The notes under the pieces are model-generated. The model had not been told where the DNA came from and did not search any database. It worked only from the letters and a program-made list of their open reading frames with translations. The translations under genes and the position numbers were made by a program. Shown here piece by piece: positions 1 through 8,335 of a stretch of DNA of 64,000 bases (positions within the stretch are counted from its first letter, which is position 1; each line of letters opens with the position of its first letter). The DNA is from Halobacteriovorax vibrionivorans (GTDB lineage Bacteria > Bdellovibrionota > Bacteriovoracia > Bacteriovoracales > Bacteriovoracaceae), in NCBI RefSeq assembly GCF_003346865.1, contig NZ_QDKL01000004.1:1-64000 (forward strand). Direction: 5' to 3'.

Positions 1-229
1 CATGGCCAGTAGGAAAAAGTATAAAGCCTCCTCGAGCATAGGCCGGATATATGGAAGCTTATTTTAAGACCTACTGACTTAATTTATCTTGTTTCAAGGG
101 ACGGATTCATATATGGAACGATTATCTATATTTTAAATTCATTTAATGCGTACAATCCTAAGTGATTATTATTAAATTATAACCTAATAATGAATACGAT
201 CATTAAATTTTAAATGACTTAAAAAAGAG

Positions 230-456
230 GATTATGGTTAGGTGGTATGCGATGGATTTGCCCTCTCCCATTCAAACAAGTCATAAAGAAAAATCTCTGG
301 CGCGCATGGTGTCCGACTCGTCCCATCGTGGGACTCGCTGGATTGTTCGGCTTCATCTGCTCCTGCAGATGCCGCCTCCAAAACTCGGGAAGACATGTTT
401 AAATTCGAGACTCGGACTCAGAAAATAAAAAAGCCTCCCATTGGGAGGCTTTTTTA
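230..456 (+). ncRNA. Candidate structured non-coding RNA of unknown family
   Basis: A GC-rich island in AT-rich surroundings that can fold into several stems and ends in a strong intrinsic terminator. Visible pairings are GTCCCA/TGGGAC (320-325 with 329-334), CATCTGC/GCAGATG (354-360 with 365-371), and a long-range pairing of GTCCGA-CTCG (311-320) with CGAG-AC-TCGGAC (406-417) that would close the domain; the last shares base 320 with the first, so the two may be alternatives. An open frame of 64 codons runs through it, but its translation is arginine-rich without family resemblance and follows the RNA stems, so I read it as RNA. I looked for tmRNA, RNase P, SRP and 6S hallmarks and recognised none. 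The 5' end is not defined; about 230 is a guess from the onset of the compositional change. Confidence 0.5.
427..456. terminator. Bidirectional intrinsic terminator
   Basis: The stem GCCTCCC/GGGAGGC (433-439 with 443-449) has a three-base loop, an A-run on its left and a T-run on its right. It therefore works as a rho-independent terminator on both strands: for the structured RNA from the left and for tRNA-Cys from the right, whose 3' CCA lies only a few bases away. Confidence 0.9.
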
Positions 457-459
457 TTT

Positions 460-536
460 TGGAGGACGAGACCGGATTTGAACCGGTGAAAAACAGTTTT
501 GCAAACTGCCCTATTAGACCACTCTAGCACCCGTCC
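460..536 (-). tRNA. tRNA-Cys (anticodon GCA)
   Basis: Reading the minus strand, a seven-pair acceptor stem GGACGGG/CTCGTCC (one G-U pair), an anticodon loop TTGCAAA with anticodon GCA, and a T-arm containing GGTTCAAATCC are all present. The discriminator base is U, the identity base of tRNA-Cys, and the CCA end is encoded. The length is 77 nt. It faces the structured RNA gene convergently and shares the terminator between them. Confidence 0.95.
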
Positions 537-591
537 GCATGAATGATTTTAGATTTTCTATAATATGGATATTTTTTGATAAGTCAATCTA

Positions 592-644
592 AATACTTAA
601 GAATATTGACCTGCCACTAATGCAGCAGGCCTATATTAAGTATT
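592..644 (-). other. Imperfect stem-loop downstream of the HU gene
   Basis: Nested inverted repeats AATACTTAA/TTAAGTATT (592-600, 636-644) and CCTGC/GCAGG (610-614, 625-629) lie just after the stop of the HU-type gene. No clear T-run follows on the minus strand, so this may be a 3'-UTR structure or a weak terminator. Confidence 0.35.
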
Positions 645-667
645 GAAAATTAACTTGGAAGACGTAA

Positions 668-973
668 TTAAGCTTCGCGAATTACGTATTTGTCCTTACC
701 TTCATCAACCATTTCACGTAGCTGCTTTCCAACTTTGAAGAAAGGTACTTTCTTAGGTGGAACCTTAACAACCTTACCAGTCTTAGGGTTACGCCCTTCA
801 TAAGCTTTGTAATTACGATTAGCAAATGAACCAAAACCTCTGATTTCGATTCTTTCGTCGTTAAATAAAGCATTGATCATGTCATCAAAACAAATATTTA
901 CAACTGTTTCGGCCTGCTTGTGAGTTACATTGGCCTGCTTTTCAATTGCTGCGATCAAATCTGCTTTTGTCAT
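668..973 (-). CDS. HU/IHF-family DNA-binding protein
   Basis: A small nucleoid protein that bends or compacts DNA as a dimer. The 101 residues show the whole family fold: an N-terminal helical part starting MTKADLIAAI, the RGFGSF turn near residue 45, the DNA-contacting arm GRNPKTG (about 61-67), and the PPKKVPFFKVGKQLR end. The C-terminal tail of about ten residues exceeds the usual 90. A good AGGAG ribosome site precedes the ATG. The arm and tail resemble the IHF-beta/HU branch seen in delta-type bacteria, but HU and IHF subunits cannot be separated by eye. It is apparently monocistronic. Confidence 0.93.
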   Translation of the reverse strand: MTKADLIAAIEKQANVTHKQAETVVNICFDDMINALFNDERIEIRGFGSFANRNYKAYEGRNPKTGKVVKVPPKKVPFFKVGKQLREMVDEGKDKYVIREA

Positions 974-1261
974 TTTTATCTCCTCTCTAACGTTACGAGA
1001 ACTTATTTTACTTCTAAACTTAATTCCACGATATTTAGTTACCTACTTATCGTCCAAGTCTCTAAAAACATTAGATATATTTATAATGCCACAAAATATT
1101 TACTGCTACTTAGTGCCTGCTAAAACTTCCACATATTATAACACATTGAAATTACATAAAAACGGACAAAAACACGAGGAAATGTAAGAAATTAACCTAA
1201 AATTAAAGAAGTAATAGAAAAATGGCGATTAAGTACTTAGATATTTGAGGGATTTAAGCCA

Positions 1262-2980
1262 ATGAAGGTAATTTATCTAATTCTATTCATGTTTATAACT
1301 AGTTCATGTGTTCCACAGGTTGCACGTCCAGACGGATTCTTTGACGATGTGGAATTCTCAGATACATGTGAAGGACTATACTTTCTCCTAAACGAAGGAA
1401 ATGTCTGTGCTTCTTCATGTAATGACGGTGAAGTTGTTGCTGATGAAGAACAATTAGAAAAAATACTTGTCGATAATGATTTTGAAGAATTTATCCTAGA
1501 TAATATCGAAATTTCTGAAGGTGTTTGTATTACTCCTCCTGAGGTTATTGAAAGACCAAGTGATTCAATTTTTATCGATGATGACTTTTGTATTTGTAAG
1601 AATCAAAAAGTGGCCTCAGTAACAAGTGGACCAGATTGTGCAGCGACATGTCTTGAAAAAGAAGTTACTGTTGCAACGATTTTTGGAAGTGTTACTCCAG
1701 GTGCAAAAGTAAAAGATGATGAACAGCTACAGAACCTATTTGGTTTTTGTAATAATGCTTTAGATAATACTCCAGATGGACAAGATGCGAACCCACCATC
1801 ATGTGAGCTCATAGCTACAGATATTGATGGAAGACGATTTGCAACGAACCTTAAAACTTATCAAGGAACAAACCTCTTTGAAGCGAATTTAGAATCAACT
1901 GGTGCGCGTTTTGGGGAAGCTTATACTTTTCATATCGAAGAGACAGGCTCTGGAATTGAAAACGCACAAAGTGATTACGAACAATTTAAATTATTTGAAC
2001 CAGGTGATGATGATGAGTACGAAGGAAATTTAAAGATTAAACTCGTTTCTCAATACACTTGTATGATCCGTGCAACGGCCACAAGCCCAAATTACGATGC
2101 ATCACAATCAATTTATCTTGATACAATTAGAAAGCACTTCTATATGCCAATTGACTACCCTACACCTTACTTACCACCAGGTGTGAGTGATACAATCTTT
2201 TGTCATGACTATATTAAAGAAGGTCAAACTGATGATGCTCCACAGTTTTCAAGACTTGAGCTTACGCCAGGTCACTTCTCATTATGGGATGTAAATGATG
2301 TGCGTTTTATAAAAGATGGTGAGATTAGAACTGTTGATTACTTAATCAAACAGAGAATGATTGACATGGGTGCTAATGTTAGTGGAAATAAAGAATACTT
2401 TGCTCCGCTTGAAACATGTGTCGCTCCAAACGTAAGTGTTGAAGATGGTGGCATGCCAGAGGCCTGTACTTCAGCAGACTCAGGCTTAATTTCTTCAGGA
2501 TTAGCAATGATTCCATTCTTTACTGACAATTCTGGAAATGCAATCTGTCCTGGTGAAGCTGAATATAATTCAAGCACAATTGAATTTAGAGCTATTGGAG
2601 AGATCGTTGGTGTCCCAACAGAGGGTCTCTACTTTGCCAAAGGTCCGAGAGAAGTTATCGATCTTGGTGACGGAAATAAACAAGAAGTAAAACCAGCAGA
2701 CGTTATGTTCATTCGTGAGTCACAACTTAAAAAGATTTGGTTCCACCTAACAAGTAATGGTGTTCACTATAAACCAACAGCAGATACTGTATCGCAGCCA
2801 ACGTATTTCTATTGGCCAGCAGATGAAGATGCACCATACGTTCAAAAACGTGGATATCAGAAGCTATATCAAGTTATGCACTCAAGTGAGTTAACAAGTA
2901 GTGGATACACAACATCTATTCCTACAACGATCAAACCACTTGATAGAAAAATGGCCTGTATACCAATTACCCAACAGTAA
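1262..2980 (+). CDS. Large cysteine-rich lipoprotein, unknown function
   Basis: A 572-residue protein with a short hydrophobic signal ending in the lipobox TSSC at about residues 13-16, so it should be lipidated and held in a membrane facing the periplasm or surface. The first 200 mature residues hold many Cys in pairs (for example CASSC and CIC), consistent with disulphides; the centre is acidic (a GDDDEYE run near 250). No catalytic motif or known domain was recognised. A GAGGGA ribosome site precedes the ATG. It stands alone and runs convergently towards the secF operon, with only 22 bases between the two stops. The lipobox and localisation are well supported; the function is unknown. Confidence 0.85.
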   Translation: MKVIYLILFMFITSSCVPQVARPDGFFDDVEFSDTCEGLYFLLNEGNVCASSCNDGEVVADEEQLEKILVDNDFEEFILDNIEISEGVCITPPEVIERPSDSIFIDDDFCICKNQKVASVTSGPDCAATCLEKEVTVATIFGSVTPGAKVKDDEQLQNLFGFCNNALDNTPDGQDANPPSCELIATDIDGRRFATNLKTYQGTNLFEANLESTGARFGEAYTFHIEETGSGIENAQSDYEQFKLFEPGDDDEYEGNLKIKLVSQYTCMIRATATSPNYDASQSIYLDTIRKHFYMPIDYPTPYLPPGVSDTIFCHDYIKEGQTDDAPQFSRLELTPGHFSLWDVNDVRFIKDGEIRTVDYLIKQRMIDMGANVSGNKEYFAPLETCVAPNVSVEDGGMPEACTSADSGLISSGLAMIPFFTDNSGNAICPGEAEYNSSTIEFRAIGEIVGVPTEGLYFAKGPREVIDLGDGNKQEVKPADVMFIRESQLKKIWFHLTSNGVHYKPTADTVSQPTYFYWPADEDAPYVQKRGYQKLYQVMHSSELTSSGYTTSIPTTIKPLDRKMACIPITQQ

Positions 2981-3002
2981 TCTTAGAAAGCCTTAAAGAA
3001 AT

Positions 3003-3755
3003 TTAGAGAACACGTTCGACAAAAATGTCCACCGTTGGACCTAAGTAGTCTTTATATAAGAAATAAAGAATCCCTACTTTTAGACCTGTTGAGATTACAA
3101 AGAATAAGAGTCCTTTAACAAAACGAGTGAGGATAAAGTCATCTTTTTTAATGATCTTACGTCTTAGAAAGAAGTTAATAATAATTAAGCCTATAATCGT
3201 AAAGAATGCCAGCTTCATAACCTTCTTATCTTGAGTTAATTCAAAAAGGTATAGTAAAGCCTTTTCATCCTTTACCATTCCAATGAGAAAGCTTGTAAGC
3301 CTCTCTGAATTGATAAGAAAGCCGGCCATAGGCTTACCTTCAAGAGATGAATGAATCATTTGAGCGATTTCATCACCAGGCATGTATTTGAATTGAGAAT
3401 TAATCATTTTAATGGCCATACGCATTTGAGCAGGATTTGTTTTAGAAATACCTGTCGTGCCTAGGCCTTGGGGCAAAGCTTTAGAACCATTTGTCGATAG
3501 CTCACTGGCCTTTAATTTCTCACTCAAATCTTTTAGATTTGGTGTTTCACCACTTTCGTCTTGGTCACTGTTTTCGATTTGCTTTGAAAGAGTATTAATC
3601 GACTCTTGTAGCTCCTCTATTTTATTTTCATTTGATTGGTGATGCTCGCCACGATCGTAGTCCTCACCATAAGCGAAAACCCCATGCGTCCAAAAAAGAA
3701 CGCATAGGGATAATATAAGAAAATTAAAATTAATTAATGTCTTAAGCTTGTGCAT
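3003..3755 (-). CDS. Uncharacterised exported/membrane protein overlapping secF
   Basis: A 250-residue protein with a signal-like hydrophobic N-terminus (about 9-28), a charged, Gln/Glu-rich coiled-coil-like segment (about 38-85), a soluble middle part, and two hydrophobic segments near 180-197 and 214-235 joined by a basic loop RRKIIKK. The predicted topology is a periplasmic domain anchored at the C-terminus. The start overlaps the 3' end of secF by 14 bases, so the two are probably translationally coupled and it is the last gene of the queA-tgt-yajC-tatA-secDF operon. I recognise no family. A role as an accessory factor of the Sec machinery is only suggested by position; the signal may be uncleaved. 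Confidence 0.75.
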   Translation of the reverse strand: MHKLKTLINFNFLILSLCVLFWTHGVFAYGEDYDRGEHHQSNENKIEELQESINTLSKQIENSDQDESGETPNLKDLSEKLKASELSTNGSKALPQGLGTTGISKTNPAQMRMAIKMINSQFKYMPGDEIAQMIHSSLEGKPMAGFLINSERLTSFLIGMVKDEKALLYLFELTQDKKVMKLAFFTIIGLIIINFFLRRKIIKKDDFILTRFVKGLLFFVISTGLKVGILYFLYKDYLGPTVDIFVERVL

Positions 3756-4671
3756 TTACTGTATTTGAACTCTTTCCATCTCTTAGACGATCAAATAATA
3801 AAACAACAGGTGCTGCAACGAAAACAGATGAGTAAGTACCAACAACAACACCAAGAGTGATTGCCATAAAGAAATCACGAATAGCGAGACCACCGATAAA
3901 GAACATTGTTGCTGATACAAATAGCGTTGTACCAGAAGTTAGAATTGTTCTTGAAAGTGTTTCGTTAATTGCATTGTTGATATGCTCTTTAATATCACGG
4001 CCGACAAACTTTGCCTCGTGCTCACGAACACGGTCATAAACAATAACCGTATCGTTTACTGAGTAACCAATAACCGCAAGAATGGCAGCAACAGTTTGAA
4101 GTGTGAATTCAGTTCCAGTAAGAGCAAAAACACCTAGGATGATTGAAACATCGTGGAATAGAGCAACAATTGCACCTGGTGAGTATTTAAAGTCAAAGCG
4201 AAGACCTACATAGACCATAATCGCTAGAAGTGCCCATAGCATCGCTAGGAAACCTGACTTTCTAAGCTCAGCACCGGCCTTTGGACCAACGATATCAACC
4301 TTTCTAATCTCAACACCGTCAGCTGCATACTTAGACGTTAAAGTCTTTGAAACTTTATCTGTTACTTCATTAAGGTTTTCTTCATTTGCCGAAACCTTAA
4401 GTAGGTATTCATTTTCAGATGCTTCACCAATTGTCTGCATTGTGATTCCAGAGAATCCTGCATCCTTCATGGACTTTCTTAATTCATTTAGATTTTCAGA
4501 TTTTTGAAACTTAACTTGAATTTCAGCACCACCACGGAAATCTACCCCATACTTCATTTTAGTTGCAATAAGGAAGACAGATCCGATTACTAATATTGCT
4601 GAGATAATTGATGTTATCCCAAACTTTTTTACAAAATTGATATTTGTATTACTTCTAATTATTTCAAACAT
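3742..4671 (-). CDS. secF: Protein translocase subunit SecF
   Basis: Inner-membrane partner of SecD, using the proton-motive force to pull exported proteins through SecYEG. The 309 residues show an N-terminal membrane helix, the motif GVDFRGGAEIQV of the SecF P1 head (about 42-53), then five C-terminal membrane helices with the family motifs GYSVNDTVIVYDRVRE (about 201-216) and an SRTILTSGTTLFV region. The length is normal. It lies 14 bases after secD in one operon. A low-complexity tail of about ten residues ends the protein, and the following gene starts inside it. Confidence 0.97.
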   Translation of the reverse strand: MFEIIRSNTNINFVKKFGITSIISAILVIGSVFLIATKMKYGVDFRGGAEIQVKFQKSENLNELRKSMKDAGFSGITMQTIGEASENEYLLKVSANEENLNEVTDKVSKTLTSKYAADGVEIRKVDIVGPKAGAELRKSGFLAMLWALLAIMVYVGLRFDFKYSPGAIVALFHDVSIILGVFALTGTEFTLQTVAAILAVIGYSVNDTVIVYDRVREHEAKFVGRDIKEHINNAINETLSRTILTSGTTLFVSATMFFIGGLAIRDFFMAITLGVVVGTYSSVFVAAPVVLLFDRLRDGKSSNTVNAQA

Positions 4672-4685
4672 TAATTACTCCAACC

Positions 4686-6395
4686 TTAAATACTTAAATC
4701 CTGACCTTCAACTTTATTCATATAGAATTCGAAGAAGATTTTAGAAACAAAGTAAGATGTATAAACTGTTGCAAAGATACCGATAAGTAGTGTTACCGCA
4801 AAACCTCTAATTGGACCTGTACCAAAGTTTAGTAGACAGATACCTGCAAGTGCAGTTGTGATATTGGCATCAATAATTGTCCAGAATGCAGAGTTAAAAC
4901 CATTTTCAACGGCTTTATAGAAGCCTACATTCTTACGTATCTCCTCTCGAATACGCTCGTAGATAATGATATTAGCATCAATTGCCATACCAACAGTAAG
5001 AGCGATCCCAGCAATACCAGGAAGAGTAAGAGTAGCACCTAGCCCAACTAACATCGCAAGGATAATTAGAACGTTTAGTGCAAGAGTTGTAATAGCAAAC
5101 ATCCCAGAAACTCTGTAGTAAACTAAGATAAATCCAAATACAAGAACACACCCGATGATGGCAGCAAATCTTGCCTTATCAATTGAGTCAGCTCCAAGAG
5201 ATGGACCAACTGTTCTTTGCTCTAAGAAATCAAGTTGAACAGGAAGAGCACCAGCTCTAAGAACTAAAGCAAGGTCTCTTGCTTCTTTCAGTTGCTCGTT
5301 GTAGCTCTTTCCACCAAGTGAAATCGTTGCACGTCCACCAGCAATTTTACCGTTGATACGCGGAGCTGAGTAAACATTTCCATCAAGTGTAATTGCCATT
5401 AAACGGCCAACATTTTCTCCCGTAACTTCAGCAAAGATCTTTGCTCCACGAGACTTAAAGTTTAGACCAACTTCTGGTTGATTATTTTGTTGTGGATTAA
5501 ATTGAACTCTTGCATCTTCAAGGTCTTCACCTGTAAGACGTGGAGTTGCTTCAATAAGATATGGTACAAGTTGTAAAATATCACCCTTAGCATTAGTTAC
5601 ACGCTCAAAAGCAAGAACATGGCCCTTAGGTAGGTCTTGTCTTACTAATTCATTAACCTTTGATACATAAGTTGAGAAACGCTCACCTTTTTTGTACTCA
5701 AGCCCTTCTTCTTTTGCCTTTGATACCCAACCCTGGATAGTTGCAGGAGCAATTTCAGAATTTACCATTTTGAACTCAAGCTTAGCTGTTTTACCAATAA
5801 GCTCTTTTGCTCTTTCAATATCCTTAACACCAGGAAGTTGAACAACGATACGATCTGTCCCTTGTGAAACGATTTCTGGCTCTGTTACACCAAATTCGTC
5901 AATACGGTTACGGATAACCTCAATCGATCTTTTCACTGACTGTTCTTCGATATCAGTTTTAACTTTCTTAGTTAGAGCGATTGAAATCGTACTTCCTGTA
6001 TCACCTGTGATTCTGATTAAACCATTATAAGTGTCATGAATAACACTTTTTACAGCTTCATTATCAGCAGCTGAATTCAGAAGAATCTCAAGCTTTGGAT
6101 CAAGAGGATCTGATGCATCGATATCACCTAGCTTGAATCCACTTCCCGTTTCATCTTTAAAGCTAAATTCTACACGACGTGCATAACCCTTTACTTCATC
6201 TTTATAAACTTTCTTAAAGTCGATCCCTAGGATCATATAAAGACCACCTTGAAGGTCTAGACCTAGGTTAATCTTGGACTTTACAGGAAAGTTATCTGTT
6301 TCTTTAAAATTAAATGCAGTAGGTACTATTGAAATACCTGAAATGATCGCTACGATAAGTAAAAATACGAAGCGATACCACCAGCCTCTTCTCAT
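4686..6395 (-). CDS. secD: Protein translocase subunit SecD
   Basis: The larger subunit of the SecDF export motor. The protein is 569 residues: an N-terminal membrane helix (about 7-25), the D1 motif GLDLQGGLYMILGI (about 44-57), a large periplasmic domain, and five C-terminal membrane helices with GMAIDANIIIYERIREE (about 476-492), the conserved proton-relay region. The length is slightly above the typical proteobacterial range lower bound. It is preceded by yajC and tatA and followed at once by secF; the 120-base gap to tatA is the widest in the operon and may hold a secondary promoter. Confidence 0.97.
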   Translation of the reverse strand: MRRGWWYRFVFLLIVAIISGISIVPTAFNFKETDNFPVKSKINLGLDLQGGLYMILGIDFKKVYKDEVKGYARRVEFSFKDETGSGFKLGDIDASDPLDPKLEILLNSAADNEAVKSVIHDTYNGLIRITGDTGSTISIALTKKVKTDIEEQSVKRSIEVIRNRIDEFGVTEPEIVSQGTDRIVVQLPGVKDIERAKELIGKTAKLEFKMVNSEIAPATIQGWVSKAKEEGLEYKKGERFSTYVSKVNELVRQDLPKGHVLAFERVTNAKGDILQLVPYLIEATPRLTGEDLEDARVQFNPQQNNQPEVGLNFKSRGAKIFAEVTGENVGRLMAITLDGNVYSAPRINGKIAGGRATISLGGKSYNEQLKEARDLALVLRAGALPVQLDFLEQRTVGPSLGADSIDKARFAAIIGCVLVFGFILVYYRVSGMFAITTLALNVLIILAMLVGLGATLTLPGIAGIALTVGMAIDANIIIYERIREEIRKNVGFYKAVENGFNSAFWTIIDANITTALAGICLLNFGTGPIRGFAVTLLIGIFATVYTSYFVSKIFFEFYMNKVEGQDLSI

Positions 6396-6516
6396 TAGAT
6401 TCTCCTAATCCTTGGGTTTTCTTAGATTTTCTCAATATCTGAGTTAAATAAACTACAAAAATTATATGAGAATAACTACTTAAAAACAATATGAAGAATA
6501 GATTAATTTCAGAAAC

Positions 6517-6822
6517 TTACGAGTCTTTTGATTTTGGGTTTTCTGCTTCGACTTTATCTTGTGATGCATCAACGACTTCATCCTGCCCAGACTCGAGCTG
6601 CGCATCGTTTTGTGTTGATTGATCGGCGACTTTTTCAGTTGCTGCTGAGTTTTGCTCAGCAGCATCATTTACGTGATCCATTAAGTCATCTTTGGCCTTT
6701 TGGAACTCTCTTAGTCCTTTTCCTAAACCTTTTGCAAGTTCAGGTAGTTTCTTAGGCCCGATAAAAATCAGGGCAAAAACTAAAACAATGAGTAACTCTC
6801 CAGCTCCAAAGCCACCAAACAT
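6517..6822 (-). CDS. tatA: Twin-arginine translocase subunit TatA/E
   Basis: A pore-forming subunit of the Tat system for folded proteins. The 101 residues have the family layout: a short hydrophobic helix (about 8-21) with FIGPKKLPELAKGLGKGLREF immediately after as the hinge and amphipathic helix, then an acidic, Gln/Asn-rich tail from about 50 on that is disordered-looking. Position 8 after FGGFGAG is Glu, which favours TatB/E- or TatA-like identity ambiguity; the length favours TatA. No tatB or tatC is beside it; it sits between yajC and secD, a linkage seen in delta-type genomes. Confidence 0.9.
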   Translation of the reverse strand: MFGGFGAGELLIVLVFALIFIGPKKLPELAKGLGKGLREFQKAKDDLMDHVNDAAEQNSAATEKVADQSTQNDAQLESGQDEVVDASQDKVEAENPKSKDS

Positions 6823-6846
6823 ACTTAACTCTCTTTAAGAATAAGA

Positions 6847-7185
6847 CTATTTGTCTTGTTTATTAGAAAGGATTGCTTCTTCTAATCCACCAAGTTGTGA
6901 ACGAAGAACCTTAATTTTAACACCTTCTGCAATTTCAAGGTCAACAATCTTTTCAGTCATCCCAACAATTGTACCAAAAATTCCAGACTTTGTGTAAACA
7001 CGATTACCTTTTTCAAGAGTATCAAGCATTTTCTTTTCTGCTTCGATCTGTTTTTTCTGAGGTCTAAAAACTAGAAAATAAAAAATAGCGACAACAGCAA
7101 TGATTGGAACAAAGTTCATAGCAGTACTTGGCTGTCCAGCAGCTGCACCTTGTGCATATGCGTTTGAGATAAATAAATCTAACAT
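6847..7185 (-). CDS. yajC: Preprotein translocase accessory subunit YajC
   Basis: A small single-span membrane protein associated with SecDF. The 112 residues contain a membrane helix at about 25-43 followed by the hallmark FRPQKKQ (about 41-47), and a soluble domain with KGNRVYTKSGIFGTIVG (about 60-76), the usual YajC core. The start region carries an extra hydrophilic stretch with AYAQGAAAGQPS before the helix, as often found in proteobacterial YajC. It lies 25 bases downstream of tgt and 24 upstream of tatA, clearly in one transcript. Confidence 0.95.
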   Translation of the reverse strand: MLDLFISNAYAQGAAAGQPSTAMNFVPIIAVVAIFYFLVFRPQKKQIEAEKKMLDTLEKGNRVYTKSGIFGTIVGMTEKIVDLEIAEGVKIKVLRSQLGGLEEAILSNKQDK

Positions 7186-7210
7186 TAATTTCTCCTAATA
7201 GAGTTTTAAA

Positions 7211-8329
7211 TTATTGGCCTGCGGCCCATTTTCGTGAAGTGTATCTGTTATAAAATTCTTTATAATAATCGTCAAACCTATCATCAAGAATCGCTTGTCG
7301 TGCATCTTGAGTCATCTTAATCATGAAATAGAGATTATGATAAGTAATAAGGTTCCCAGCTAGGAACTCTCCAGTTGTATAAAGATGACGAATATATGAG
7401 CGTGAATAAGTCTTACAAACCTTGCAATCACAACTAGGATCAGCTGGAAGTGTGTCCTCTCTAAAGCGAAGGTTTTTAATATTAAGTGGCCCATCATGTG
7501 TTAAGAACTGGCCGTTACGAGCGTTTCTTGTAGGAAGAACGCAATCAAACATATCAATACCAGCGCGAATCCCGTTTAGAATATCAAGAGGCTTACCAAC
7601 TCCCATTAGGTATCTTGGTTTTTGATCAGGCATCGTGTGAACAAAGTCATTTAGGAAATCCACCATCTCTTCATTCTTTTCTCCAACAGAAAGTCCCCCA
7701 AGAGCAAGGCCTGGAAAGTCCATCTCTTCAAGTCGTTGCATACATTCCGTACGCAGGTCTTTATGGAGTCCTCCTTGAACAATTCCAAAAAGTTTTTGAT
7801 AGTCGCGAAGCTTATAATCAATACAACGCTTGGCCCATCTTAAAGTTAGCTCCATACTTTCACGAAGAGTATCTTTTGTAGCAGGAAGTTTTGGGCATTC
7901 ATCAAATGCCATAACAATATCTGAGCCTAGGCCCTTTTGAATCTCCATACTTTTTTCTGGAGAGATGAGATGCTTTGACCCATCGATATGTGAAGAGAAA
8001 GTCACCCCTTCTTCTGTAATTTTATTGATATCTGAAAGTGAGAATACTTGGAATCCACCTGAGTCAGTAAGGATTGGTTTATCCCAATTCATGAAGCCAT
8101 GAAGGCCACCACCAACTTTTTCAATGAGCTCATGCCCTGGCCTTAAGTATAAGTGATAAGTATTTCCAAGAATAATTTGTGCATTCATTTCATACAAATC
8201 TTCTTGCCACATACACTTAACAGATGCACGAGTTCCAACAGGCATAAAGATAGGTGTTTTAATCTCACCGTGCTCAGTTGTAATTGTTGTTGCGCGGGCC
8301 TTACCGCTATATCCTTCAACTTTAATCAT
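7211..8329 (-). CDS. tgt: Queuine tRNA-ribosyltransferase
   Basis: Exchanges guanine 34 for preQ1 in tRNAs with GUN anticodons, a step of queuosine synthesis. Family motifs are all present: the substrate-pocket DSGGFQVFSL with the first catalytic Asp (about 90), LALGGLSVGE, the nucleophile region FDCVLPTRNARNG (Asp near 264), and the zinc site CDCKVC...H (about 302-333). I start at the ATG at 8329, which has GAGG nine bases upstream; a TTG six bases earlier is the alternative. This gives 372 residues, the family length. It directly follows queA, which makes the substrate-derived epoxyqueuosine step after it. Confidence 0.97.
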   Translation of the reverse strand: MIKVEGYSGKARATTITTEHGEIKTPIFMPVGTRASVKCMWQEDLYEMNAQIILGNTYHLYLRPGHELIEKVGGGLHGFMNWDKPILTDSGGFQVFSLSDINKITEEGVTFSSHIDGSKHLISPEKSMEIQKGLGSDIVMAFDECPKLPATKDTLRESMELTLRWAKRCIDYKLRDYQKLFGIVQGGLHKDLRTECMQRLEEMDFPGLALGGLSVGEKNEEMVDFLNDFVHTMPDQKPRYLMGVGKPLDILNGIRAGIDMFDCVLPTRNARNGQFLTHDGPLNIKNLRFREDTLPADPSCDCKVCKTYSRSYIRHLYTTGEFLAGNLITYHNLYFMIKMTQDARQAILDDRFDDYYKEFYNRYTSRKWAAGQ

Positions 8330-8335
8330 ATTCAA

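Noticed and set aside
1..233. Short frame at 2-67 (starting Met-Ala-Ser-Arg) that could be the end of a gene running in from the left
   Set aside because: Only 22 codons are inside the window and nothing identifies the product, so no gene is called. The rest of this stretch shows AT-rich sequence with two similar GGA-ATATATGGAA-type words and no clear gene.
234..428. 64-codon frame in the structured RNA region
   Set aside because: Its translation has no family resemblance and the sequence is better explained by paired RNA stems and a terminator.
920..1187. Two overlapping plus-strand frames over the start of the HU gene
   Set aside because: They lie antisense to the conserved HU N-terminus and in its promoter region and have no sensible composition.
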